Assembly: GCA_944391475.1 (NCBI GenBank)
Contig: CALXTR010000001.1
Span: 1 to 64,000 of the forward strand
Length of the DNA: 64,000 bases
Origin: an uncultured Alphaproteobacteria bacterium
Lineage (GTDB): Bacteria > Pseudomonadota > Alphaproteobacteria > RF32 > CAG-239
Reading direction: 5' to 3'
This document shows, piece after piece, positions 55,470-63,878 of the stretch. The position numbers and the translations under genes are program-made. The notes beneath the pieces are model-generated. The model did no database searches. It had not been told where the DNA came from and was given only the letters and a program-made list of their open reading frames with translations. The first letter of the stretch is position 1. Each line of letters starts with the position of its first letter.

Positions 55470-58163
55470 ATGAGTAAATGGGTATATACATTTGGTAATG
55501 GCAAAGCCGAAGGCGATGCCTCCATGCGTAATCTCCTCGGCGGTAAAGGTGCTAACCTGGCAGAAATGAATGTGGTTGGTTTGCCGGTGCCTCCTGGATT
55601 TACTGTAACAACTGAAGTTTGTACATATTATTACAATAATAATCATCAGTATCCGGCTGACTTGAAAGATCAAGTTAAAGCAGCTGTGGCTGACGTTGAA
55701 AAAATTATGGGTAAAAAATTTGCCGATGCTGAAAATCCGTTGTTGTTCTCAGTGCGTTCGGGTGCCCGCGTTTCTATGCCGGGTATGATGGATACCGTGT
55801 TGAACCTCGGTTTGAACGATGAAACCGTTAAAGCTTTGGCTAAGGCTTCTGGCAGCGAAAGATTTGCTTATGACTCTTATCGTCGTTTCTTGCAAATGTT
55901 CTCTGACGTGGTTTTGGGTGCCGATATCGAAGAATATGAAGGCGCTTTGGAAGCTATGAAAAAAGCTAAAGGTTATAGCTCTGATACAGATTTGACCGCT
56001 GAAGATCTTAAAGAACTCGTTAAAGAATACAAAGAAATCGGTGCTAGATTGGGTAAAGTTGTACCGCAAGATCCTTGGGAACAACTTTGGGCTGGTATCG
56101 GTGCTGTGTTCGGTTCTTGGATGGCCGCTCGCGCTATTACTTATCGTAAACTCAACAATATTCCGGGTGACTGGGGTACTGCTGTTAACGTTCAAACCAT
56201 GGTGTTTGGTAATGCCGGTGATGACTGCGCTACCGGTGTTTGCTTCTCTCGTGACCCTGCTACCGGCGAAAATGTTTACTATGGTGAATATCTCGTAAAT
56301 GCTCAAGGTGAAGACGTTGTGGCAGGTATTCGTACTCCTCAACCAATGGCTTCTAAAGGCGATGGTACTTCTTTGGAAGAAAAATGGCCTCACCTCTATC
56401 AAGAATTGGTTGATGTTCGTAATAACCTCGAAAAACACTACAAAGATATGCAAGACATGGAGTTCACTATTGAACATGGTAAACTCTGGATGCTTCAATG
56501 CCGTAACGGTAAACGTACTGCTGCTGCTGCCGTACGTATGGCCGTTGAAATGGTTGAAGAAGGTTTGATTAACAAAGAAGAAGCTATTATGCGCGTTGGT
56601 GCTGATCAGCTCGACCAGCTCTTGCACCCGATGCTCGATCCTAAAGCTCCGAAAAAAGTTATCGCTACCGGTTTGCCGGCATCTCCTGGTGCTGCTGTTG
56701 GTCGCGCTGTATTCAATGCTGAAGATGCTGAAGCTTGGGCTAACAAAGGTGAAAAAGTTATCCTTATCCGTAACGAAACCAGTCCGGAAGATATCGGCGG
56801 TATGCACGCTGCTCAAGGTGTGATTACTGCTCGTGGTGGTATGACCTCTCACGCTGCCGTGGTAGCTCGTGGTATGGGTACTCCTTGCGTTTCTGGTTCT
56901 CATGACATTACTATCGACTACAAAGCTAAAACCATGACCACTAAGTCTGGTGTTGTAGTTAAAGAAGGCGACTGGGTATCTTTGGACGGTGCTAAAGGTC
57001 AAATCATTGAAGGCCAAGTTCCGACCGTAAAAGCCGATACCAACAGTGGTAACTTCGGTAAGTTGATGGGCTGGGTTGATGAAATCCGTACTTTGGAAGT
57101 TCGTGCTAATGCTGAAACTCCGAAAGATGCTCAAACCGCTCGCGACTTTGGCGCTCAAGGTATTGGTTTGGCTCGTACCGAACACATGTTCTTTGACGCT
57201 GATCGTATTCCGGATATGCGCGCTATGATCTTGTCTGACAACGAAGAAGGTCGTCGTGCCGCTTTGGCTCGTTTGTTGCCTTACCAAAAGCAAGACTTCA
57301 AAGATTTGTTCAAAATCATGGAAGGTCTGCCGGTGGTTATTCGTTTGCTCGACCCGCCGCTCCACGAATTCTTGCCGCACACTGATGCTGAAATGCAAGA
57401 ACTCGCTGATAAAATGGGTATGACCTTGCAACAAGTTAAAAATCGTGCCAATGCTTTGCACGAAGCTAACCCGATGCTTGGTCACCGTGGTTGCCGCTTG
57501 CCGATTACTTATCCGGAAATCTGCGAAATGCAGACCCGCGCTATCTTGGAAGCTGCTATCGAATGTGATGCCGAAGGTGTTAGTGTTCTGCCTGAAATCG
57601 AAGTTCCGTTGACAGGTTCTAAGAAAGAGCTCGACATCGTTAAAGCTATTATCGACAGCACTGCTGAAAAAGTATTTGCTGAAAAAGGCAAGAAGATTAA
57701 GTATGAAGTTGGTTCAATGATTGAGTTGCCGCGCGCTGCTTTGAAAGCTGACGAGTTGGCTCAATCTGCTGAGTTCTTCGGCTTTGGTACCAACGACTTG
57801 ACCCAAACTACTTTGGGTATGAGCCGTGACGATACCGGTGCAATCCTTGATGAATATCGCGCTCGCGGTGTTTATGTGGCTGATCCGTTTGCATCTATCG
57901 ATGTTGAAGGTGTGGGCGTTTTGGTTAAAATGGCTTGCGAAAAAGCTCGTTGCTCTAATCCGAAAATCTGGTTGGGTGTTTGCGGTGAACACGGTGGTGA
58001 TCCTGCATCTATCGACTTCTTCCAGACTTGCGGTATGAACTATGTTTCTTGCTCGCCGTTCCGTGTACCGGTGGCTCGCTTGGCTGCCGCTCAAGCTGCT
58101 GTTCGTCACAAAAACGACAAGAAAGACAGCAATGGTTCTTGCTGCTGCAAAAAAGCTTGCTAA
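55470..58163 (+). CDS. ppdK: Pyruvate, phosphate dikinase with Cys-rich tail
   Basis: 897 aa from the ATG at 55470 (TAGGAG upstream). ATP-grasp domain (FGNGKAEGDASMRNLLGGKGANLAEM; FSVRSGARVSMPGMMDTVLN), central phosphohistidine domain (GGMTSHAAVVARGMGTP near residue 457), and C-terminal PEP/pyruvate barrel with FGTNDLTQTTLG and catalytic Cys in NYVSCSPFRVPVAR. It interconverts ATP, Pi and pyruvate with AMP, PPi and phosphoenolpyruvate. Codon use is strongly biased (GCT, AAA, GGT), suggesting very high expression. Beyond the normal end it carries an extra tail KKDSNGSCCCKKAC with four cysteines. Confidence 0.97.
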   Translation: MSKWVYTFGNGKAEGDASMRNLLGGKGANLAEMNVVGLPVPPGFTVTTEVCTYYYNNNHQYPADLKDQVKAAVADVEKIMGKKFADAENPLLFSVRSGARVSMPGMMDTVLNLGLNDETVKALAKASGSERFAYDSYRRFLQMFSDVVLGADIEEYEGALEAMKKAKGYSSDTDLTAEDLKELVKEYKEIGARLGKVVPQDPWEQLWAGIGAVFGSWMAARAITYRKLNNIPGDWGTAVNVQTMVFGNAGDDCATGVCFSRDPATGENVYYGEYLVNAQGEDVVAGIRTPQPMASKGDGTSLEEKWPHLYQELVDVRNNLEKHYKDMQDMEFTIEHGKLWMLQCRNGKRTAAAAVRMAVEMVEEGLINKEEAIMRVGADQLDQLLHPMLDPKAPKKVIATGLPASPGAAVGRAVFNAEDAEAWANKGEKVILIRNETSPEDIGGMHAAQGVITARGGMTSHAAVVARGMGTPCVSGSHDITIDYKAKTMTTKSGVVVKEGDWVSLDGAKGQIIEGQVPTVKADTNSGNFGKLMGWVDEIRTLEVRANAETPKDAQTARDFGAQGIGLARTEHMFFDADRIPDMRAMILSDNEEGRRAALARLLPYQKQDFKDLFKIMEGLPVVIRLLDPPLHEFLPHTDAEMQELADKMGMTLQQVKNRANALHEANPMLGHRGCRLPITYPEICEMQTRAILEAAIECDAEGVSVLPEIEVPLTGSKKELDIVKAIIDSTAEKVFAEKGKKIKYEVGSMIELPRAALKADELAQSAEFFGFGTNDLTQTTLGMSRDDTGAILDEYRARGVYVADPFASIDVEGVGVLVKMACEKARCSNPKIWLGVCGEHGGDPASIDFFQTCGMNYVSCSPFRVPVARLAAAQAAVRHKNDKKDSNGSCCCKKAC

Positions 58164-58192
58164 TTAGTCTTTTGACTGATGGAAGTTGAAAG

Positions 58193-58222
58193 GAGAGGGA
58201 CTTAATCGTCCCTCTCTTTTTT
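58193..58222 (+). terminator. Terminator of ppdK
   Basis: GAGAGGGAC, loop TTAATC, GTCCCTCTC, TTTTTT. Confidence 0.95.
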
Positions 58223-58320
58223 GGTTTAGTTAAGTTGGGCGGCTGATAGAAAATACTTGATTTTGGAGCAGCTTATTGTATTGTAATGCAAAATTACATT
58301 ATTTATTAAATTATTAGCTT

Positions 58321-58566
58321 ATGTATAAATTTGAAGAATTGGAGAAATTATACAAGAGTATAATCTCTATTGAAAATGGATTAGCAGAATTTAGAGAGTA
58401 TGCAATTTATGAACTTGAGAGTGGTATTGTGGTTTGGTGCAAAGTAAAAAAAGATATTTTGCAAAATTTGGCCTTACAGAAAAAAATACTATCTGAGGCA
58501 AGAGCTAAACAACACGAATTTACCGAGGAACAGCAAGCAATCATGAAAGAATGGAAATTAGATTGA
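58321..58566 (+). CDS. Small hypothetical protein
   Basis: 81 aa, helical and charged (YKFEELEKLYKSIISIENGL; KKDILQNLALQKKILSEARA), no membrane span. No ribosome-binding site is visible, so the start is uncertain. It is followed by a terminator, which supports a gene. Family not recognised. Confidence 0.5.
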   Translation: MYKFEELEKLYKSIISIENGLAEFREYAIYELESGIVVWCKVKKDILQNLALQKKILSEARAKQHEFTEEQQAIMKEWKLD

Positions 58567-58590
58567 GTTTCTCTTGTTAATGCTAAAAGA

Positions 58591-58617
58591 AAGCGTCGGA
58601 TTTTCCGGCGCTTTTTT
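58591..58617 (+). terminator. Terminator after the 81-aa gene
   Basis: AGCGTCGG, loop ATTTT, CCGGCGCT, TTTTT. Confidence 0.88.
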
Positions 58618-58655
58618 GTTGTGATGTGATTGGAGTATCTTGATATAAGACTAAA

Positions 58656-58684
58656 TTGACAAAAGTGGTATTTTAGAGTAAAAT
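58656..58684 (+). promoter_or_regulatory. Sigma70-type promoter
   Basis: TTGACA, 17-bp spacer, TAAAAT, about 35 bp before the lysozyme gene. Confidence 0.75.
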
Positions 58685-58717
58685 GATAGCTAATTGATAG
58701 ACCAGAAAGGATTAGCT

Positions 58718-60205
58718 ATGGCAAAATCTTCCGAAGAATTGGTAAACTCGTTACAAAAATTTGGTCGCAATAATGTTAAGTCGGCCAACAATACAGAATT
58801 GGCGCAGAAATGGCAGCGCCAAATGAGCGAAGATAATTTATCTCACAAATTGGAAAGAACAAACTGGCAATTCGTAAAGGGAGTGCTGGTTTTTGGTGCT
58901 TTTTCCGGGCTGGTGTATATGAGCCATAAGTTGGTCGAAAAGTATGAGGAAAAAGAGTATAAGCCCAAGGTGATTGATGTGCCTGAAAGCTATACCGATG
59001 AGAATGGTGAAGTTTTGGACTGGTCTAAGTGTCCGGAGGCTTATCAGCCAGATGAAAATGGAAATTATCCAGATGAACCGGGAAACCATTCCTCAACAAC
59101 AGTTAAATTGATATCAGTACATAAATCCGGCGAAAAGGCTGCGAAGTTGGAGGCTAAGAAAGAATCTGTAGCTACAAAACTGGCGGCTAAAGCAAAAAGT
59201 AGTTTAGAAACAAAATCAGCCGCTAAGGAAACCAAGCCAAAAGAAACTAAACAAGATAAAATCTCACTGATGAAACGAATTGCTAATATATTCAGAGGTG
59301 GGGATAGTGAAGAAAAAAGTATAATGGAAATGTTGAATTTAAATTCAACACAAAAAGCGCGGGTTGCGGCTTGGAAAAAACGTGCACTTAAAAATGATGT
59401 GGCTGAGGACGTGTTTAATCATAATCTTAAGGTGGTGATGTCTTCTAAAACAACTGCGATGTTGTCAGTTATCTATTTTGAGAATTTTTCTGATGAGCCG
59501 TACTTGGATTCTGCGGGGGTGCCTACTATTGGTTATGGTTTATGTACATATCCCAATGGTAAAAGAGTTACTATGCGAGATCGAGCTATTAGTCGGACTT
59601 TGCCGGCAGAATTGATTGCTGAACATGGTAAAAACAAAGAGGCGATGTTTGCCAAAGGGCGGCAGATGTCTGAAGACCACTTGGAAGCTAGGGTATTTGG
59701 TTCGTTGCTGTCAAAAATTAAGGTTAAATTGAGCAATGAGCAGGCGGTGGCAATTACTTCTTTTGTTTACAATATTGGAAGCCCATTATTTGAGAGTTCT
59801 ACATTTTTGAAAAAACTCAATAAAGAAGATAAGAATGCTTTTGTAGAGATGACCAGATTTAATTCTTGTGCCGGCAAGTGGAATAAGGGATTGCAGGTGC
59901 GTCGAGGTATAGAATATCTGATGGCAACCGGTAAACTTAATCCTGATGATTTACTTGATTTTAGAGCCAGCGGCGGTTATGATCCGGAAAATTTGGGGTT
60001 GTTGTTTGATCTTAAAAAATTGCGTAAGTCTCCGGGAAAAATGAACCTTCCGATAATGTCAGCAGATAAAATCAAGACTTTTGTTTTAAGTCAGCAACGT
60101 GCCGGGCTGAAAGTTAAAAATATTATGGATATGAAAACCGTTCAGCGGGTTTCTGATGACAGAATGAAGTTAGCTATGCTAAAAGAAGGATCTCGCGGTG
60201 CGTAG
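58718..60205 (+). CDS. Membrane-anchored GH24 (phage-type) lysozyme
   Basis: 495 aa from the ATG at 58718 (AGAAAGG upstream). A membrane segment near residues 48-68 (KGVLVFGAFSGLVYMSHKL), a Lys/Ala/Glu-rich low-complexity linker (about residues 135-195), then a GH24 domain with the T4 lysozyme triad at exact spacing: E255, D264, T270 (ENFSDEPYLDSAGVPTIGYG). The rest (VAITSFVYNIG, FNSCAGKWNKGLQVRRGIEY) also matches the family. It cuts the peptidoglycan glycan strand. The anchor and linker are not phage-like, and no phage genes surround it, so it looks domesticated for wall remodelling. It has its own promoter. Confidence 0.87.
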   Translation: MAKSSEELVNSLQKFGRNNVKSANNTELAQKWQRQMSEDNLSHKLERTNWQFVKGVLVFGAFSGLVYMSHKLVEKYEEKEYKPKVIDVPESYTDENGEVLDWSKCPEAYQPDENGNYPDEPGNHSSTTVKLISVHKSGEKAAKLEAKKESVATKLAAKAKSSLETKSAAKETKPKETKQDKISLMKRIANIFRGGDSEEKSIMEMLNLNSTQKARVAAWKKRALKNDVAEDVFNHNLKVVMSSKTTAMLSVIYFENFSDEPYLDSAGVPTIGYGLCTYPNGKRVTMRDRAISRTLPAELIAEHGKNKEAMFAKGRQMSEDHLEARVFGSLLSKIKVKLSNEQAVAITSFVYNIGSPLFESSTFLKKLNKEDKNAFVEMTRFNSCAGKWNKGLQVRRGIEYLMATGKLNPDDLLDFRASGGYDPENLGLLFDLKKLRKSPGKMNLPIMSADKIKTFVLSQQRAGLKVKNIMDMKTVQRVSDDRMKLAMLKEGSRGA

Positions 60206-60238
60206 TGATTGTGTCTTGACTTTGTGAAATTTTACAGT

Positions 60239-60275
60239 AATGCTTAGTTATATTTTTTTATTATAACTAAGCATT
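60239..60275. terminator. Perfect 14-bp hairpin after the lysozyme gene
   Basis: AATGCTTAGTTATA / TATAACTAAGCATT around a 9-nt T-rich loop, followed by AATTTTTATT. Likely terminator, usable on both strands. Confidence 0.75.
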
Positions 60276-60302
60276 AATTTTTATTAGTTGCCTTACAGAA
60301 AA

Positions 60303-60418
60303 CCCCGAGTTTACTCGGGGCTGAATGCCAAGGTGTTGGAACAACACCGCTCCACGCCAACGAGCGTGGTCAAACCGTAAGGTTTGTAGCTGTTATAGAA
60401 CCCCCAGTTTACTGGGGG
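60303..60418 (+). ncRNA. Array of five hairpins, candidate structured RNA
   Basis: Five consecutive stem-loops: CCCCGAG-TTTA-CTCGGGG; GGTGTT-GGAAC-AACACC; CCACGC-CAACGA-GCGTGG; CAAACC-GTAA-GGTTTG; CCCCCAG-TTTA-CTGGGGG. The first and last share the TTTA loop, the preceding AGAA, and a 7-bp stem with a swapped base pair. The last stem lies 12 nt before the gene at 60431 and contains the only G-rich ribosome-binding candidate, so it may act in cis. It is not a CRISPR array: the two similar hairpins are 99 bp apart and nothing repeats between them. Confidence 0.5.
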
Positions 60419-60430
60419 ATATCTATTACT

Positions 60431-61000
60431 ATGGGAACAGTAGATTTTACAAATTTGAAGCAAATGCGGCAAGCGCTATTGCAGCTAAAAAATTGTCATA
60501 GTGACGTTCGTTTTTGGGATGCAATAATGAGCAACAGTGATGGAATTTTGCGCACGGAATGTTTGTGGATGATGCAAAGTTGCGCTTCGTATCATGATTT
60601 TTCCGAACTCTATAAATTTTTGGAGGAAAGTCCGGAACTGATTAGAAATTCGGAGCTGTTGTTTTTGTATCAAGCGACAGCGGCTGAGCGGAATTATCAT
60701 CAACTGGGGGAAGCAATTAACAAGATTTTGGTTACGGAATATTGGCAGCAGTATTTTAAAGAAGCAGCCCAAGACCAAGGAGTTATGTTTGCATTAACGT
60801 CACTGATTGAGGTGAAGCTTGAGATTGTGATAAATGATCTGGCGAATGCGCAGGCGAATTATGAGTTTTTGATGCATCAGGGGAGAGATGTAATTCTTGC
60901 TTTCCCAACGGTAAAAGCAGTAGTGGCAAAAAAACTGTGCCAAGATAAGCACGAATTTATTTATCAGATTGTTAATCTCAAAAAAATCTATGTGGATTAA
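60431..61000 (+). CDS. Hypothetical protein
   Basis: 189 aa, no signal peptide or membrane span. Predicted all-helical (QMRQALLQLKNCHSDVRFWD; DFSELYKFLEESPELIRN; LLFLYQATAAERNYHQL), with a TPR-like rhythm but no clear TPR consensus. Family not recognised. The leader is the five-hairpin element; the ATG follows GGGGGATATCTATTACT. Confidence 0.65.
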   Translation: MGTVDFTNLKQMRQALLQLKNCHSDVRFWDAIMSNSDGILRTECLWMMQSCASYHDFSELYKFLEESPELIRNSELLFLYQATAAERNYHQLGEAINKILVTEYWQQYFKEAAQDQGVMFALTSLIEVKLEIVINDLANAQANYEFLMHQGRDVILAFPTVKAVVAKKLCQDKHEFIYQIVNLKKIYVD

Positions 61001-61114
61001 GTAAGAAAAATAGGCGGCTCGTATGAGCTGCCTGTTTTAATTATACACATAAATTGTGCGGGTGGTTGAAAAATCGGCGAAAAACTATATAACTGAAAGA
61101 AACAGGGGATAGAG

Positions 61115-62365
61115 ATGATGTTTTTTTCAAAATTTGAGAGATTGGTAGCAACCAGATATTTGCGGGCCAAACGCCGTGAGGGTTTTATTTCGGTGATTAC
61201 CGGTTTTGCTTTTACCGGAATCGCACTCGGGGTGGCAACGCTGATTATCGTGATGTCGGTGATGAATGGTTTTCGTGATGAGCTCCTTGGTCGAATCTTG
61301 GGGCTTAATGGGCATATCGGGTTAATGGCACCAGCCGGATATCCTTTCAATAATTATCAGGCTGCAAGCAAAGATATTGCCGAGTTTGAACATGTTAAAT
61401 ATGTTATTCCGATGATTGAAAATCAGCTCTTGGTTAGTGCCGGAAAAGCAGCTGAAGGGGCGATGGTGCGCGGAATCTCAAAAGAAGATTTACTGCTCCG
61501 CGAGGTGATGCGTGACGCACTCAAAAATGTAAATATGTCGATGTTTAACGAAAATCGGGTGGTAATCGGGAAACGTTTGGCCAACAAGCTTGGCGTGGGA
61601 GTAGGGGACGAAATTACCCTTATTTCACCTAACGGCAAAGTAACAGCTTTTGGTACGGTGCCACGGATGAAGTCTTATCAGATTTTGGGAACGTTTGAAG
61701 TCGGCATGTTTGAATATGATTCAAGCTTCATCTTTATGCCGCTTGCTGCTGCTCAGCAATATTTTGGGTTGAAAAATGCGGTTACCCATATTGATGTGAC
61801 ACTTGATGATGATACAATGTTGCGTCCGGTGCGTAAGGCAATTGAAGAAAGTGTAGGTGCGGGTGCTTATGTCTATGATTGGCAACAGACCAATGCTGCG
61901 TTCTTTAATGCAATTGCGGTGGAACGCAATGTGATGTTCCTGATTTTGACTCTGATTATTTTGGTGGCGGCGTTTAATATCATTACCGGTCTGATTATGC
62001 TGGTCAAAGACAAAGGGCGCGATATTGCCGTGTTGCGTACCATGGGGGCTACACGGGGAATGATTATGCGTATTTTCTTTATGGATGGCGCATTTATTGG
62101 TGTGGTCGGAACTTCTATTGGTTTGGCTTTGGGATTACTGTTTTGCGAAAATATCGAGGCTATTCGCCAGTTTTTGGAAAGCATTTCCGGACGTGAGCTT
62201 TTCTCGGCAGAGATTTATTTCTTGTCGCAATTGCCTGCCAAAGTCGATGTGTTTGAAGTTAGCCTAGTTGTGGGCATTTCTTTACTATTGTCATTCTTAG
62301 CCACGATTTATCCGGCTTATCGGGCCGCGAAATATGATCCGGTGGAGGCTTTGCGTTATGAATAA
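61115..62365 (+). CDS. lolC: Lipoprotein-releasing ABC transporter permease LolC/E
   Basis: 416 aa. FtsX-like topology: a membrane span near residues 25-50 after FERLVATRYLRAKRREGFIS, a large periplasmic domain, then three spans at the end (FLILTLIILVAAFNIITGLI; IGVVGTSIGLALGLLF; VVGISLLLSFLATIYPAYRA), closing with [11 protein letters not shown]. It extracts lipoproteins from the inner membrane for transport to LolA. A single permease gene with lolD suggests the one-permease (LolF-like) system common outside Enterobacteria. ATG at 61115 or 61118, with GGGATAGAG upstream. Confidence 0.93.
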   Translation: MMFFSKFERLVATRYLRAKRREGFISVITGFAFTGIALGVATLIIVMSVMNGFRDELLGRILGLNGHIGLMAPAGYPFNNYQAASKDIAEFEHVKYVIPMIENQLLVSAGKAAEGAMVRGISKEDLLLREVMRDALKNVNMSMFNENRVVIGKRLANKLGVGVGDEITLISPNGKVTAFGTVPRMKSYQILGTFEVGMFEYDSSFIFMPLAAAQQYFGLKNAVTHIDVTLDDDTMLRPVRKAIEESVGAGAYVYDWQQTNAAFFNAIAVERNVMFLILTLIILVAAFNIITGLIMLVKDKGRDIAVLRTMGATRGMIMRIFFMDGAFIGVVGTSIGLALGLLFCENIEAIRQFLESISGRELFSAEIYFLSQLPAKVDVFEVSLVVGISLLLSFLATIYPAYRAAKYDPVEALRYE

Positions 62366-63083
62366 ATTTACTCCGACAATTGAACTCAAAAAAGTAACTA
62401 AAACCTTCAAACAAGGTTCACAAACGCTTGAAGTGCTAAAAGGGGCCGATTTGGAGATTATGTCCGGTGAAGTGGTGGCGCTTATCGGTCCTTCAGGTTC
62501 GGGAAAATCTACCTTGTTGCAAATTGCCGGTTTGCTCGAGAAACCAACTAAAGGTGATGTGTGGCTTGATGGTAAGAAATGTAGTAAGCTTAGTGATTTA
62601 GCACGCACCAATTTGCGTCGCGATTATCTTGGCTTTGTGTACCAATATCACAACTTGCTGGGCGATTTTGATGCGGTGGAAAATGTGGTGTTGCCGCAGC
62701 TTATTGCCGGAGTAAAGAAAAAAGAAGCCGAAGACCGAGCTAAGCATTTGCTCACGCGTCTTGGTTTGGCGAAGCGCTTGAATCATCGACCGAGCGAGCT
62801 TTCCGGTGGTGAACAACAACGGGTGGCGATTGCACGCGCTTTGGCTAATTCACCCAAACTATTGCTGGCAGATGAACCGACTGGCAACCTTGATCCTAAA
62901 ACCTCAGATACCGTTTTTGAAGCGCTTATCTCTATTGTGAAAGAAACCAAACTTTCTGCGCTCATTGCTACCCACAATTTTGAACTGGCCGAACAGATGG
63001 ATCGCAAAGTCACTCTGAGTGAGGGAAAGCTTTTAGATGCCAGAGTATCGGTTAGTACAATTGAAAAGGACAATTTTTACTGA
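62358..63083 (+). CDS. lolD: Lipoprotein-releasing ABC transporter ATPase LolD
   Basis: 241 aa from the ATG at 62358, overlapping the lolC stop by 8 bp. ABC ATPase motifs: Walker [10 protein letters not shown] near residue 45, signature [15 protein letters not shown], Walker [13 protein letters not shown], and the MacB/LolD-type [16 protein letters not shown]. It powers release of lipoproteins by the permease. The EF-hand gene follows 10 bp later. Confidence 0.95.
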   Translation: MNKFTPTIELKKVTKTFKQGSQTLEVLKGADLEIMSGEVVALIGPSGSGKSTLLQIAGLLEKPTKGDVWLDGKKCSKLSDLARTNLRRDYLGFVYQYHNLLGDFDAVENVVLPQLIAGVKKKEAEDRAKHLLTRLGLAKRLNHRPSELSGGEQQRVAIARALANSPKLLLADEPTGNLDPKTSDTVFEALISIVKETKLSALIATHNFELAEQMDRKVTLSEGKLLDARVSVSTIEKDNFY

Positions 63084-63092
63084 GAGGTCAAA

Positions 63093-63452
63093 ATGCGAAT
63101 TTGGGGAGTTGGTTTAGCAGCATTGGTATTATGGGGAGCTACTCCTGCTTATGCGGCATACGAATCGGTTGAAAATGGCAAAACCATGTATGATCGTTTA
63201 GGTGATGATCGGGCTCGCCATTTAATTCGGGAACTTTCACCATTAGATAAAACCATTACCAAAGATCAGTTTCTTAATCGTAAGCTTAGTCGAGGAGAGC
63301 GTCGAGAAATTCGCCGCGAGAAAAAGCTTGGTGTTTACAAAACGCCCGAAGAAGAGTTTGAGCTCATGGATCTCAACAAAGATGGCAAGCTCGATGAAGC
63401 AGAAATGAAAGATTATTATACTAGGAAGGCTTATCGTCGTTACTCTCGTTAA
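63093..63452 (+). CDS. Secreted EF-hand protein
   Basis: 119 aa. Signal peptide (VGLAALVLWGATPAYAA), a basic middle (NRKLSRGERREIRREKK) and one canonical EF-hand loop near residue 94 (DLNKDGKLDEAE) with all Ca2+ ligand positions filled; an earlier half-site (SPLDKTITKDQF) is degenerate. Likely a periplasmic Ca2+-binding protein. AGAGG precedes the ATG, and the gene belongs to the lolCD unit. Its stop codon lies in the left arm of a structured repeat. Confidence 0.85.
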   Translation: MRIWGVGLAALVLWGATPAYAAYESVENGKTMYDRLGDDRARHLIRELSPLDKTITKDQFLNRKLSRGERREIRREKKLGVYKTPEEEFELMDLNKDGKLDEAEMKDYYTRKAYRRYSR

Positions 63453-63577
63453 AGGTCGTCTAGTGGTTTATTAGGGCGATTTTACGGGGAATTCAGAAAA
63501 TCCACGTAGGTTTATCTACGCTAGGATTTTCTTCACCCCTAGAAATCACTCTACTAAATCCACTATCCGACCTTTAA
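63449..63577 (+). repeat. Nested-palindrome repeat, locus 3 unit a
   Basis: Outer stem TTAAAGGTCG / CGACCTTTAA starting on the EF-hand gene stop codon; motif GTCTAGTGGTTTATTAGGGC on the left and ACTCTACTAAATCCACTATC on the right; inner stems CGGGG/CCCC, GAAAATCC/GGATTTTC, tip GTAG-GTTTAT-CTAC. Same plan as 18848-18974 with compensating stem changes. Confidence 0.85.
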
Positions 63578-63593
63578 GAAGTGCCAGAGAATA

Positions 63594-63725
63594 AAGCTCG
63601 TCTAATGGGGAACTAATACAGAAATGTCGGATATTTTGCTCGAACCCTTGTATTTCTTTATACACTCAGTCGCCGCCACTCTGAAATCTTATTATTCCCC
63701 TCGCTATCCGACCTTTAACCTAAAG
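63594..63725 (+). repeat. Nested-palindrome repeat, locus 3 unit b
   Basis: AAAGCTCGTCTAATGGGG, ACTAATACAGAAATGTCG, ATTTTGCTCG, TTTATACACTCAGTCGCC, TTATTATTCCCCTC, TATCCGACCTTTAA. It keeps the motifs of 19020-19146 but the inner and tip stems have decayed (CTTGTATTTCTTTATACACT). Confidence 0.7.
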
Positions 63726-63758
63726 CTCGTATTTTGGCGTAATCTGCTGAAAAAATGC

Positions 63759-63787
63759 TTGCAATCGGGAAAAAATGAGTGTATAAG
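63759..63787 (+). promoter_or_regulatory. Promoter of the rpmI operon
   Basis: TTGCAA, 17-bp spacer, TATAAG. The preceding AAAAATGC is the same as before the efflux-operon promoter at 44860. Confidence 0.75.
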
Positions 63788-63794
63788 CGTAACC

Positions 63795-63853
63795 GATGTG
63801 GGTGAATCGGGCTAAATGGCATGCCTGATGACCCGAAAAGCATCCGATTTTTT
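63795..63853 (+). promoter_or_regulatory. rpmI leader with attenuator-like alternative hairpins
   Basis: TCGGG at 63807 can pair with CCCGA at 63832 (closing a GGCATGCC palindrome), or AATCGG at 63805 can pair with CCGATT at 63844 followed by TTTT. The two pairings exclude each other, as in an attenuator. In other bacteria the rpmI-rplT leader is bound by ribosomal protein L20. Confidence 0.5.
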
Positions 63854-63878
63854 GATTTTATTTTAGAAAGGAAGCAAA

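Noticed and set aside
55749-57485. 578-codon open frame on the minus strand inside ppdK
   Set aside because: Antisense shadow of a highly biased gene; Ser/Thr/His-rich product with no domain and no ribosome-binding site.
60303-60418. CRISPR-like pair of GC-rich palindromes
   Set aside because: Only two similar hairpins 99 bp apart, different sequence between, no third repeat and no cas genes.
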